Below, one piece after another: positions 1 to 12,700 of a stretch of 64,000 nucleotides of DNA (position 1 is its first letter; each line of letters opens with the position of its first letter). The notes under the pieces were generated by a model. The model was not told the origin of the DNA, ran no database searches, and worked only from the letters and a program-made list of their open reading frames with translations. Source of the DNA: Agelaius tricolor (taxonomy: Eukaryota; Chordata; Aves; Passeriformes; Icteridae); the NCBI GenBank assembly GCA_023055355.1, contig JALJCS010000029.1:6748001-6812000 (forward strand), written 5' to 3'. The translations under genes were made by a program, and so were the position numbers.

Positions 1-3000
1 GGAGGCAGGACCAGCCCCGAGGGCATCACCAAATGCCTGGCTGCTCGCCCCTCGCCGTGCCCTGAGCAGCCATCGGCCGCCCGCGCCACATGCAGGTGAG
101 TGCAGGTGGGGGCACCGCCCGGGGCAGGGGGACACGGAGACAGACAAAACTGTCCCCCTCTTCCTTCAGCTGGAGAACACCACGGGGGAGAGGTGGTTCC
201 GAGTTCACACACAAAATCCTGGCTTTGAGCCCTCTCTGGCACCCTCCTCATCCCCTGGTGTGGGCAGAGCACCTGCCCGAGGGTCCCTTCTTTTTTTTTG
301 CCACCCACAGACCTCAAAGCAGTAACTCGTGCCCTGGCTCTTACGTCAGGGTCCCCGGTGGGTTTGGGTTTTGCTGTCTGGGGGTGGCCCGGGAGCAGCA
401 GGCTCTGCAGCAGGGTGGGGATGTGTCAGCAGCACAGAGCGGGGCCAGGACGGTGACTCCTGGGTGTGTGGGGTGAGCCTGGGGGGTTCTCAGGCCCAGG
501 GCTGGCAGGGGAAGGGCCCTGGCCAGGCTGGCCCCAGCTGGGTGAGTCACCTTGGGCAGGGCCTGTCACTTTGGGGGTGGGAGTGGTGGGGGGCAACGCA
601 GGAGCTGGGCTGTGACAGAGGCACTGCAGTCCCCATCTGTCAACAAGGGTCACTCCAGCCCCTTCCAGGGAGCAAACATTTTGTGGCACATTCCCCCCAG
701 GGCTGCTTGGGGTCACCCTTCCTAGAGGGAAATGGACACCAGGAGGATTCTGTGCCTTGTTTCCCCTGGGGAATGGGCAGGAGGCTGTCCCACCCCACTG
801 GCACACTCAGCTGGACACAGAGCCCCTCAACCCCAAAGCACTTGTACCCTGAAGAGTGCAAAGTGTCTCACACAGGGTCCCTTCTCTGCCTCCACTGAGT
901 CCTGGGAGCTCCCACGTAACCTCCAGGCTGGGACATTTTGTCTCAGGGGACAGGGGACACAGCTCCGAGCCTGCGTAAGCGAGAAGCAGCTGTGCTGTGA
1001 CTCCTTGGATGGAGCCAGCGCTGTGTAAGCTGAGCTGAGCCCGCTCTGGGGCTCTGTGGCCACCGAGGGGGACAGCTGGCACCAGGCACGGGCAGGACAG
1101 AGGGGACACCTGCCACTGGGCACGGGCAGGACAGCAGCCGGGGACAGAGCAGGGCTCTGCTTCTCTGCCTTCAGCGTGAAGGTTTTGCCTCCTCACTTTG
1201 AGCAGAGATTCCCAGGGAAGGCCAGGGCAGGACTCCCCAGTGCCCAGAGCAGCCCCCTGGTGTCCCTCTCCCATGTGGTGGCACCGCTCCTGCCCGGCCC
1301 CGTGAGCGCAGACCGGACATTCCTGTGCCTCAGCTTCTCCTGACACCCCGGGAGGATGATGAGGGTGCAGGAGGCCTGACTCAGCCGTGCCGGCTCCAGG
1401 GCTTTACCAGGCAGCAGGAAAGCTCAGCACAATGACGGGTAGGGAGGGGCCAGGCAGCCCAGGAAGCGCTGGGAGGAACCGGGGTTTTCTCACACCCCCT
1501 CGGCTCCTCTGGCTCCTGGCACGCTCCGCTCTCCCGCCGCCCTGGGGTCTGCTCGGATGTGACATGGGGACTTGGAAGCACAGGCAAGCCTGGCTGATGT
1601 GACATTCCTCCATGGTAAGGCCTCTCTTCCCAAGGAATGGGATAGCTCCCATGTCTGGGGCCGGTGCTGGCTCCTGACCCTGCATCCCTCCATCGGCTGC
1701 TCCACATCCCCAGGGCAGGTGCTGCCCTGTGGAGACCTGTCCTGCTGCCAGGAGCTCCTGCTGCCCTCCTCCTCCCAAACTGCTGCTCTCCTGATGCTGC
1801 TGGTGCCAGGAGAGAGCGTGGGCACCTGGCAGGGGATGATGGCGTGGGGCTGTCCTGGCACTGTCCCAAACCAAGATCATCTCTGCTGGCGAGGAGGATG
1901 GAGAGCAGGGGCAGTCGCTGTGCCAGGCTGCTCCGTGCCCCAGCAGGGCAGGCAGCCAGGCATGTGCTGCTCCCTGGGAGCCCAGGGGCTCCGTCATTCC
2001 CATGCTGGCACTCGAGTGCCAGTCTCTTGGCTGGGGTCCCACTCCCTGTGAGCGAAATTCCCCGCTGTCCATGGCAAATCCCGACTGGCAGAGCCCCGCT
2101 CCTGGTGAGGGCGGCCGCAGCCAGGCTGGGAAGAGCCGAGCCGGGTGTTTCGCGGCACCCTTGCCCGGGAGCAGATTATTCACCCTTCAGCCTCCGTCCC
2201 CAAACAGGTCTGTGCGCTCCACCTCGCTGCTGCTTGTAAATATTTCCCTCTCCGGGGTGGGATGGCTGCTCCCTGGGCGGTAACAGCGCCCGGGACGCTG
2301 CCGGTCGGCGGCCAAGCCAGGCTGCCCGCCAGGAGCCCACGGGGGCTGGCTGCTGTCTCTCACCGCCCCCTGCCAGGAGCATTCCCGGGGTGTTTCCATG
2401 CTGAGCCTGCGGGGCTCCGAGCAGGAGGCTGTGTCCCCCAGGGCCAGGCTGGTAGTGACCCGCGGGGGCTCCTCTTGCCGCGGTCCAACGCCCGTCCCCA
2501 AGCCCGGGTGCACCCTCGGTGCTGAAGGGACGGGCCAGGCACAGACTCTGGCACCTCCCGGCTTGGAGCCGGGCCAGAGCCCGCCCCAGCTGGGCTGGGA
2601 AAAGCCTTTGAATCAGGGTCATCTCCCGGGTGACTGGAGACTCTCGGAGCCACATGAGCCACTGTTCTGCCAGGGAAGGGACACCAGTCACCCCGGGAGC
2701 TGAGCACCAGCAGCGCCAGGGCAGAGGAGCTCGGCTGGGTCCTGCCTGCCCCAGTGCCACCCACGGCCCCAGCTCAGGTAGGGATCCAGCCTCAGCCTGC
2801 TAGCTGGGGCACTGAGGGGAAGCTCTCCTCCAGCTCCTGACAGCCCCTGTTTGGGGACTGCCACACTGCCCTGCCCCTGCTCCGGCTTGGCTCTGTGTGT
2901 GCTCTTGGGGCCTCTGTCCCTGTCTCTGTGGGCTCCTCCCCTGCCCTGTGTGGGAGCCACCAGCTCTCTGTGGGCACCGAGTGCTGGCTCTGCCCGGCTG

Positions 3001-3679
3001 GCAGGGGCACGGCTGCCACCTCACCAGGAGGACTCTCGGTTTGAATTACTGATGGGGGCACACAGGGCACAGCCATGGCAGGGAGACAGGAAAGATCCTC
3101 AGATGCTGATCTTGCCTCAGTTTCCCTCTCACTGAAGTGCCAGCCCCTTGCCAAGCCCCAGCACTCCCTGTGAGTAACCAGGGGAAGGTGCTGGGCTGGC
3201 TGGATCAGCCCATCCCTGCTGCCTGTCTCAACCAAAGCTGGGCCTGGGCATCATCCTGTGACCAGGCCACTGCCTCCCACCTGGAGGAGGCACTGGGGAT
3301 ATCTCTGCATTCCCAGGAGTGGGACAGCCACGGGATGGTGTAGCAGGGATGCCAGAACTGGGGCAGGGGTGACTGCTGCCGTTCCTTGGTGTCTTTGGGG
3401 ATGCTGGGCCCGTCTGGCTGTGCCCTGGGGCTCCCTTCTGTGGTTTGAGGTGCCTGGGGGCATGGGGGTGGCAGTGCCAGCCGGGTCCTGCTGTCCCAGG
3501 CTCTCCAGGAAAGCTGGCAGGTGGCAGGAGCCATGGCCACACTGCCACCAACAGCCCCTGGATGCCCTCTGCCTCCCAGGATCTCCAGGGGAGGCAGGAG
3601 CTGCTGGGTGGGAGCTGCTGGGTGCCCTGTTGTGCTGACCAGGGCCTGTGGAACTGATCCCTGGGCTCTTCCCTTGCAG
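1..3679. other. 5' flank / 5' intron of USP2, no coding gene seen
   Basis: GC-rich sequence with many short frames but no convincing conserved protein. The USP2-69 coding exon begins after a splice acceptor (polypyrimidine tract and AG ending at 3679), so at least part of this stretch is probably an intron following a non-coding first exon. I cannot place that exon; a GT donor at about 96 is one weak candidate. In mammals THY1 lies beyond this end of USP2; nothing here looks like THY1. Confidence 0.5.
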
Positions 3680-3714
3680 CCGATGCCTCCAGGACAGCCT
3701 GCCGAGCCTGCAGC

Positions 3715-6700
3715 ATGTCCCAGCTCTCCTCCACCCTGAAGCGATACGTGGACTCCTCCCGCTACGCCGAGAGCACCTACAGCAAAGTGCCCAGCGGCTA
3801 CAGCTCCTACAGCTCCTATGGATCCACCCTGCCCACCGCCTACGCAGACAGCGACAAAATCGGCTTCAAAGCCAGCTACCTGCCCTCCCCTCGCTACCAC
3901 CACGCCGGGGGGCTGTCCCCCACCGGTGGCTATGACAGCGGCCGGCTGTACCCCGACCCCGGCGTCCGCCTGAGCCCCTCGTACCTCCGCACGCAGCCGC
4001 GGCCGCCCGGCGCCGGGCTCAGCGGGGGCGCCTGCTACACCTTCAGCGGCACCCCCGGCAGCCCCACGGGCTACCTGCCCTCCGCAGCGCCCCTCAGCCG
4101 CCACAAATCCATCAGCCACTCGGACCTGGCCAGGGACTTCTCGGGGCTGCACACCTCAGACAGCGCCTACCTGCCCGCGGCCGGCGCGCTCAGCACCCGC
4201 GCCCGGCCCGAGCACGGCAACCTGCAGGGTCTCTACCAGGCCGCCGCTCACTCCGACTATGTCCGTGGCTACCTGGAGAGCTACGGCAGGAAAAGCCACC
4301 ACGGCAGCCTCTCCAGCGGCCACCTCAGCCCCTCTCAGGCCACGCTGCCACCGTCGGGCAGCCGCTGTGCCAGCCAGCCCTGCGAGAGGAGCGAGGAGCA
4401 CTGCGATGCGTCCTCCCAGGACCCCACGGTACGCGGGGCTGCCTGGGGGTGGGGGACACAGCTGCGATGGGGAGGGATGTGGGCAGTGCTTGTGGTGAGC
4501 TGAGGAGCCCGAGGCACTCGCGCTGTGCCTGAGAACCTGGGCGTGCTGCTCCGTGCCTCGGTTGCTGTGTGTGTCCCTCTGAGATGCCCTTGCTGGCGCA
4601 GCAGTCCCGGCTGGAGCTGCTGAGGCAGCCCCGTGCAGGGGGCGGGCGGGCGGGTGTCCTCTGAGGGGCTGTGCCGCAGGGCACGCTCCCCAAGGAGGCA
4701 GGAGCAGCCTGTGCCCAGGATTGTGCCCGCTGCATTTTCTGCATGCATGTGACAGCAGGTGATGGCTCCCATGTGGGGCTGACGAGGATTTCCTGCTGCC
4801 TCATCCCAGATAGGGAAGGTGACACGAGCAGGCTGGGCGCTCATCCTGCTGGGACAGCTGGTTTGGCTGGTGCTGGCTCTGCCACAGTGACTCGGTGCCC
4901 AGCAATGCCAGCTCCCTGGCACCAGCCACTGCTGCCAGTTTGGGGCCCTGTGCCCCAGCCTGTGTGGCAGCAGGGGGTTCCCCATGGCAGTGCTGCTCTG
5001 GGCAGCACCACACGTGCTGGAAGGTAACTCTGTGCCCCGTGTCCCCATCAGTGCTGCAGCGTCCCCAGAGCCCCAGCCCAGGCCGGGAGCAGGCACCACA
5101 CACACAGCCCGTGCAGGGGAGCAGCCTGGTAATTTTCCACTCAGGTTTCCTTCCAAGATCTGGCCAGGCTCTGCCTGCATTGTCTCCCGCTGTCTTTCCA
5201 GTCGCCCTCCATTCCCCCATGGTCTGACCTGCCCTTTGCTTCCCTGTGTCTCTGTCCCACTGCATCCGCCAAACCATGAGAAATCCTGTCCTGCTCAAAA
5301 GGAGGCAGAAAAGAATCTCCCAGAAATTTTTCCCTTTGAAGCCAGTGCCCCCACATCCTTCCCTGTGCCCCTTCCCCAGTGCCTTCCCCCACAGAACCAC
5401 CTTCAGCAGTGCCCTGCCGTGGTGTGGGACCCCCTGTGCCCCCCTGCCTCATGCCTGGCCCCAGTCCTGGGGTGAGGGAGCAGGCTGTGGAGTCAGGGCA
5501 GTGGAGGATCATGGCTGTGGAAGGGAATTCCTGCCTCCCCCTCCCACACCAGGCCCTGCTGGGGGGTTCCAAGGGGGGATCCAGCGGCTGCTGCAGCCAC
5601 TGGCTCTCGCTAAAGCCAACAGTGCCACTGCAAGGTTCCCACCCATGTGCCCACACACTGCTGTGTGGGGTGCCAGCCTGATCCCATGGGGTGCCTGTGG
5701 GGCAGCAGGGACTGTGCAAGTCCCAACCCACAGTCTGCACATGAACACAGCCTAGGCTGATGTGTGGCAAAGGTGGCAAAGGGTGCTGGGACAGACACCC
5801 ATGCCAGGGCAGGCCAGGTCAGTGACACTGGCTTAGGTTTCCTCGGTGCTTTGATGGGCACACCTGCTATTTTCCACTGCTGTGGTTTATTCCCTCCCTT
5901 TCCCAAGCCGGGACACAAATGTCCCGGTCATAAACCAGAGCTGGCTGCCTGCGGCCGTGCCAGGTGCCGGAAACAAGCGCAGGCTGCAGCCCCGGAGCTG
6001 CCACCCGTTCTGCCCCATTGCCCAGCCCCGAGGGCAGTGTCAGCAGCAGCCGCTCCTGACGCAGCCAGGCCACAGCGGGGCTGGCCCCACGCCTCCTCCC
6101 ATCCCTTTTTCCACCGCCACCTCCTGCCTGTGCGCCATGGAAACGCCATCCAGAGGGGTTTGCAGCCAGGAGGGAGGGTGTCTCCATGTGTCCCTACCCT
6201 CACCATCACTTCGTGCCTCAGTTTACCCCATGGACAAAGGGAGCTGTGTGAAGGTGCGCTTCCAGTGAGGAGCTGTGCCTGTGGAGCTGCAGGGCCGTGC
6301 TGGCTCCTGGGAAGGGCAGTGTGGTGAGGGGCAGGGCTGGGGCTGTGCCGGCCCATTAACCACCCTGGGTGTACATAGGGTCAGAAGGCCAGGGCCACCC
6401 ACAAAACGCCGGCAGCTCTCCGCAGTCCCATCCTGAGCAGCTGACGTCCCTGGCCCGCTGCCAGTGCTGGCTGGCCCTGCCTGCTGCCTCGGTGCCAACC
6501 GGGCCTGTGGCAACCTCTGCCCGCCCGGCAGAAGGTCACCGCTGCAGAGGGGCCAGCTGAGGGCAGGGACCTGCTCTGGGTGATGCCATCCCACCGGGCG
6601 TCCCCTTCTCTCTGCCGCTCCAGCCTCGCCCTCAGAGCCTGTGAGCTGCTCTCTGGCTGGAGGGGAATTTGGTCCTTGGCCCGGGGCGCTCGATGTCACC

Positions 6701-9700
6701 AGGGCACGAGGTTGAGCACGGGATGTGGCTGAACCACCCTCCTGCCATGGAACCGGCTCAGCCAGCACGGTGCATCCCCACGGGGAGAGCTGCCCCAGCT
6801 CCCTGCACAGCGCTCGGAGCTGGCTGTGCCCATCCTGCCCCCGTGGTACCACCTGCACTGCCAGGCAGGGTGGCAGGAGCCCGGGATTTTGGGGAGCTGT
6901 GCCCCTGGGCACGGCAGGGCACCCAGGCAGGGCAGGAGGGTGTGTGCCCTGCCGTGCACACCGTGTCCCCGTGTGTGTACGCCGTACACAGCGCGGGGTG
7001 TGTACATGTACACACGTGTGAGCACGCGCAGGCCCCGGTTATGACAGCCCTCCCGTTGTGATGCAAAAGAGCCCTGCAGATGAATAACGCTGCAAGATGC
7101 CTCCTCAGATATTTTTGCTGGTGCCAAAAATAGTCTCCCTCCCTTCCTCCCTCCCCTCCCTCCGTCCCCAGTCAGCCCCTCCGCTGGCTGTGCTGAGCTC
7201 CGCTTGACAGAGAGGCTGCATCTGCAGCCAGCAGGATTCAGCAGCTCCTGCCTCTGGATGGGGGAGTTTTGGGGGCTCCAGAGGAGGAAAGGAAGCTCTG
7301 CTTAGAGCCCTCTCGGTGAGGTTGGAGGCTGTGGCTCTGTCAGAGCAGCCCAACTGAATTCCCTGCCCTGGTTGCCCATGGAAATTTCCCTGAGCAGGCA
7401 GAGAAACACCTGGGCACGCACAGCAGGCGCAGGGCTCCGGCGCTCGTCCTGCCGCGGTCAGAGGGGTGAAGCAGCGGGAGACGCAGGACGAGGACGCAGG
7501 ACAGCCGGGCTCCCTGCCAGTCTCCGCATCTGCCCTTGCTGCAGGAGAAGAGCTGGAGCCCTGCCCGTGCCGTGCCTCAGTTTACCGAGGGGAGACGCCA
7601 GGTGGGGTCTTTGCTCCACGTAGGAATTGCGAGGAGCTTTTTTTCCCCAGCGCAAGGCATTGAAATATCCTCTGAGCTCAGCTCTAATGCATCCCCCAAA
7701 GAGGGGGGTTCCCCCAAAATGTCACTGCAGGAACCTGGCATTGGCACTGCAGGAAAGGCATATGGCCGGGAGCCCCACAGCCCTGTCTGGCAGCCTGCAG
7801 ACCCTCTCTGGCTACAGGCACCCCACGCACCCACATGCTGTGGGACTGTCCCACTTTTACCCCGGCAATTTTGGCGAGTTACCCCCAGCTGGGGAGCCCC
7901 GCTCGCTGCCCCGTTCCTGCCCGGAGCACAACGTGCCCGGGGCCGGACAGCCGATGCCACCAGCCCTGGGCACGCCGAGCTGCGAGCAGGGGGGAGCACT
8001 GGGGGGGACAGGCGCTGCTCCGGCGTCTCTCCCGTCTCTCCCCAGTTCCCCGTTGCCCCCGCGGTGCGCGCACGGTGCCGGTGTCGGGGTACGGGAGCGC
8101 GGGCAGCCCCGCTGACAGAGACGCCATGGGGGCACCGCGGCCCCCCGCAGCCCCCCGGAGCCGGGGCGGTGTCGCCGCCCCGTTCCGGAGCGTGTCCCCG
8201 GGGCAGAGCCGCCCCTCGCGGGCCCCCCTGGCTCCCGGCGCTCTGTACCACGCGGTGCGCGGGGGCTGGCCGTCACCGAGCCGTCACCGAGCCGTCACCG
8301 AGCCCGGCTGCCGCCTCTCCACCCATTTGATGTCAGAGGCGCTCAGGTGCCGCCAGCCCCGCAGCCGGCACCGGCTCCGGCCCCGCACGCCCAGCACGGG
8401 GGGCTCCGCGCCTGACCCCGCGCCCCCGGCTGCAGCCGGCCCCGGGCTGGGGCAGCCCGGCCGGTGTCCCCTGGCTCCCCGCTGCCCCCGGCTGCTCCCC
8501 GCCGTCCTGCGGTGTCCGCCGGGGCCACCATGAGGGATTCCTACACGGTGACGCTGCCCGAGGAGCCCCCCGCGCTCCCCGACCTTCACAAGGACCTGCG
8601 GCCCCGCGCCTCCATGCCAGGGTCCCTGCTGGTCTCCACCTTCGTCGGGCTCGTCCTCAACAAGACCAAGGTACGAGATGCCCGCAGCCCCCATCCCCCG
8701 GCCTGGGGGCAGAGAAGGGGGCACCCCCTGCCCGTCCTGGGGAGCGTGGAGTGCCCTGTGCCATCCCCCGTGCCCAAGGATGGGGCGGCAGGGGGTGGGT
8801 GCCCTCCCAGCTGCCCGTGGGGACAGCGTGTCCCCGTGTCCCACAGGGTGGCAGGGAGCAGGTGAACTGCACGTGTCAGGACACCTGGGTTCCTCTCCCA
8901 GCCCTGCCCTTGCAGTGACCTTGGCCAGGTCCCCGTGTCCCACCACAAGGAAGGGTCTGCTGGCCGCGCTGAGCCCCTCGGCAGCGCCATGGGAGTGAAC
9001 TTGGCTGTCCCCAGAGCCACAGTGCTGGGACAGATCTCTCCTGCAGGGATGGCAGAGCAAGGGGCAAGGAGGGCAAGGTCTGAGCACTTATGTAAGTCTG
9101 GCTGCTCTGGTTCTCCTGCTGCCCCAACAGGCTCCTGGCATGTGGACCTGGATGGGGCAGGACGGTCAGGATCTTGTCCCTTGTCCCCACCGCCTGTCCC
9201 TTGTCCCCGTCCTGCGGTGCAGCCTCGGGGAGTCCCCAGCCGCGCCGCGTGAGCCAGCTCTCCTTCAGCGCCTCTGAGCATGTCGTGTCCTAGTTAAAGC
9301 CCTGTACGGGAGAGGGGGATTAGCTGGAGTTGAGTCACCCAGGGGAGGGAAATCCAGAGGGGGAAATAACACCTCGGTGCACACAGGGCTTGTGCCAGGC
9401 TAGGGGAGCACCTGACACCCCCTCCTCAGCCCCAGCCCTCCCCCGGGGTTGTTCCAGGCTCTGGGAGGACCTGGCTGTGGGGGAATGCAGGATCTGTGGG
9501 GAGGTTTGCACCCACATGGGCAGGACTGGCTGGTCCCTCCTGGCACAGGGCAGGAGCTGCCCAACCAGGACAACTGGACAAGCCCGTCCTGGCGGGGAGG
9601 GCTGGGGCACACTGGGGCAGCTCCCGGGGGTTGCTGCTCACCCCTGGCACCGTGACCTTCCCTGGGGTAGTGGTGGGGACATGAGCGGGGCCTTGGGGCT

Positions 9701-12700
9701 CACATCCTCCAAGGGATGGATGTAGGCTGTGGGGACACTGGCCCATCTCTCCTGCTGCCATCTGCTCAGGGATGAGAGCCAGGCCAGCTCCTCCAGCCAT
9801 GGCGTGGCACTGACCTGTCACATCCTGCTGGCACCCTGTGCCCAACTGAGCCTGCCCCCAGCCCAAGAAGGCACCTGGCACTTTTGGACAGCCCCCTGGC
9901 ACTGACAGCCATGGGCAGCCACATCTGGGGACATCCCTGTGCTCTGGGCACTGTGGGGGCACCCGATGGCACCGAGGGCAGCCGCTCAGAGCCACGTGTG
10001 CCCACACAGGGCGGCCGGGTCCCCACTGGTGCTCGTCCCTGCCGCGGTGGGTGATGCCTGCGCCGTCGCTAAGGAGCACATGTAACTGGATCTGGGTTAT
10101 TTTGGGCTGCTGTCAGGGCTGGGTGCTCAGCACCTCCCACACACACACCAGCTGCTGCTATTTCAGAGCTGCTGGGCCCCCTCCTCTCCTCCCGCCTCCT
10201 CTCCTCCTCTTCAAGCCTCAGGTGGGCAGCTGGGGCGTTTGCCTAAGGATCCTGAAATCCTGGGGAGCACCACCAGCACTCTGCCCCTGCAGGCCCTGTC
10301 AGACCCCCACCCTGCTCTGGGGAGGCTCATCCTGCTGCTCCCTTGTGCAGGGCTGGGAGCAGGACCCCTGGGCCCCCAGCAGTGCCCCCCACCAGCATCC
10401 TGTCCTGCATGCTGGCAGAGGGGTGGTGGCACCCCTAAACCCCTCTGTGCTCTTGGTCTCTCCAGCAAAGAGTGATAATGGTTCCCAGCCCCAGCATCCA
10501 GCTGCCCATGCCCATCTTTGCTTTTCCTGGCTCAGGGAGCACCTGGAGCACCTGGAATTGTCACCCCATGGCACAGGTGCAGCGCAGCCAGGGCTGGGAA
10601 GGCACCACTGGGCACACAGCCCTGTTCCCTGAGCTTGGCTGTCACAGGGCTGGGCTTGCACTTTCGCAGGTGGACTTTATCCTGCAAGACAACTGTGCCA
10701 AAGTCTGGGCTGCGCTTGTGCAGGGTGTCCTGGAGGGGATGGACACCTGGCATGAGGCAGGCACGCAGTGACAGGGCACTGTGCTCCTCCTGCAGCATGG
10801 CACTGCCATGGCCCTGGGTGCCAGCCCGACCTGCAGTCCAGGGCATGGGGCAAAGGCATTGCCAGGCAAGGAGAACCCTGAGCCCTGTGCATAGTCCTGG
10901 TCCAGCAGCATGGGGCAGGCCAGCCATGGTTTGTCACCAGGCTCTTGGCCCAGAGAGCTGCCCAGTTCTGGCTCTGCCCATGATGTCACAGCGGGATGGG
11001 GCCTCTCCTTGCACCCGAGGGTCTGCTCCACAGGCAGGTTTGTGGCACCATGGCCTCGCTGGGCTGCCCACAGGCATGGCCAGCCCGCCACCCTCCCAGC
11101 ACTGTTCCCTCTCTCTGCAGAGCTCCAAGGCCGTGCAGGGGCTGACCGGCCTGCGGAACCTCGGCAACACGGTGAGTGTGTCCCCAGGCCTGTAGCTCAC
11201 ACCGGGCACATCTGTGGGGCAGGGGAAGCCCCGTCCCTTCACCTCACCCCCAAAACTCCACCCTCACCCTGGCAGCTCCCTGCACCCCTCTTCCCACGGC
11301 ACTTCCCCTGTCCTGTGCCCAGCCCAGGTGTCCCCCTGCCATGGCCTGCCTCCCTCTGCTTCCCGTTGCCATGGTTTTCTCTTCTGCCTCCCCCAGTGCT
11401 TCATGAACTCCATCCTGCAGTGCCTGAGCAACACCAAGGAGCTGCGGGATTACTGCCTGCAGAACCAGTACCTGCGGGACCTCAACAACAACAGCCGCAT
11501 GCGCACGGCACTCATGTCAGGTAACTGCCCAGCCCTGGTGGCTGCGGGGGCTTCCCTGCAGCAATTCCTGCAGCAATTCCTGCAGCACATCCCCACCGCA
11601 CCCCACATCCTGCGGGACCCCCACCCAGAGCTCCACGCTCCTCCTTGGGCTGCCCAGCCAGCGGAGGATCGGGCTGTGAGACCCCTGAGCTGTCCCCATG
11701 GGGTCATGGCCGTGCCACCTCCTCTGCTGACCCCGCCTCTCTGCCTGCAGAGTTTGCAAAGCTGATTCAGCTGCTCTGGACCTCGTCCCCCAACGAGAGC
11801 GTGAGCCCCTCCGAGTTCAAGACGCAGATCCAGAGATACGCCCCACGCTTCGTTGGCTACAAGTAAGGGGGGTGGCTGCAGGGTGGTGGGGGCAGCTGAG
11901 CCCCCTGCAGCCTCTCACTGGCCATGCCCCGTGTCTTGCAGCCAGCAGGATGCACAGGAATTCCTGCGGTTCCTGCTGGACGGGCTGCACAGCGAGGTGA
12001 ACCGCGTGCTGGTGCGGCCCCGGGCCAGCACCGACACCCTGGATCACCTCCCGTAAGTTCTGGCACTGCACAAGCCCCAGGAGAGTTCGCTGCCCGCAAG
12101 GCCAGCCCGGGGACAGTGACCTCACAGGTCCCTCTGGGCTGGGTGGCGGGGCTGCTGTCCCCCAGGCCATGCTCAGTGCCCCGCTGTGTCCCCATCCTTG
12201 CAGTGACGACGAGAAGAGCCGGCAGATGTGGAGGAGGTACCAGGAGAGGGAGGACAGCCGCATCAGCGGTGAGCAGGGCTGGGGAAGGGAGGACAGGGCT
12301 GGGCTGGGAGCGAGGGGGAACCAGGGCTCTCACCCTGCTCTGTCCCACCCCACCAGACCTCTTCGTTGGGCAGCTGAAGAGCTCTCTGACCTGCAGCGAG
12401 TGCGGCTACTGCTCCACAGCCTTCGACCCCTTCTGGGACCTGTCCCTGCCCATCCCCAAGGTGAGGGGGAGCCCAGTGATCCCTGTTTCCCACTGCCTGT
12501 CCCACATTGCCTGTCCCTAACCATCACTGCACTCCCACAGAAAGGCTACGGGGAGGTGACACTCATGGATTGCCTCCGGCTCTTCACCAAAGAGGACGTG
12601 CTGGATGGGGACGAGAAACCGGTACAGGGCAGGGGGGCTCCCTGGGGCAGGCTGGGCCCCTTCCCCTCTGTGCTTGTGTTGCCAGCACTGTGGGCAGTGC

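Noticed and set aside
61..95. Possible non-coding first exon of USP2 ending at a donor near 96
   Set aside because: Only a GTGAGT donor and a GC-rich context; no promoter motif or homology seen, and the window starts too close to judge.
6960..7025. Repeated GTGTACAC/TACGCCGTACAC words suggesting a glucocorticoid-type palindrome array in the USP2 intron
   Set aside because: Looks like a decayed GT/AC simple repeat; spacing does not match a defined receptor element.
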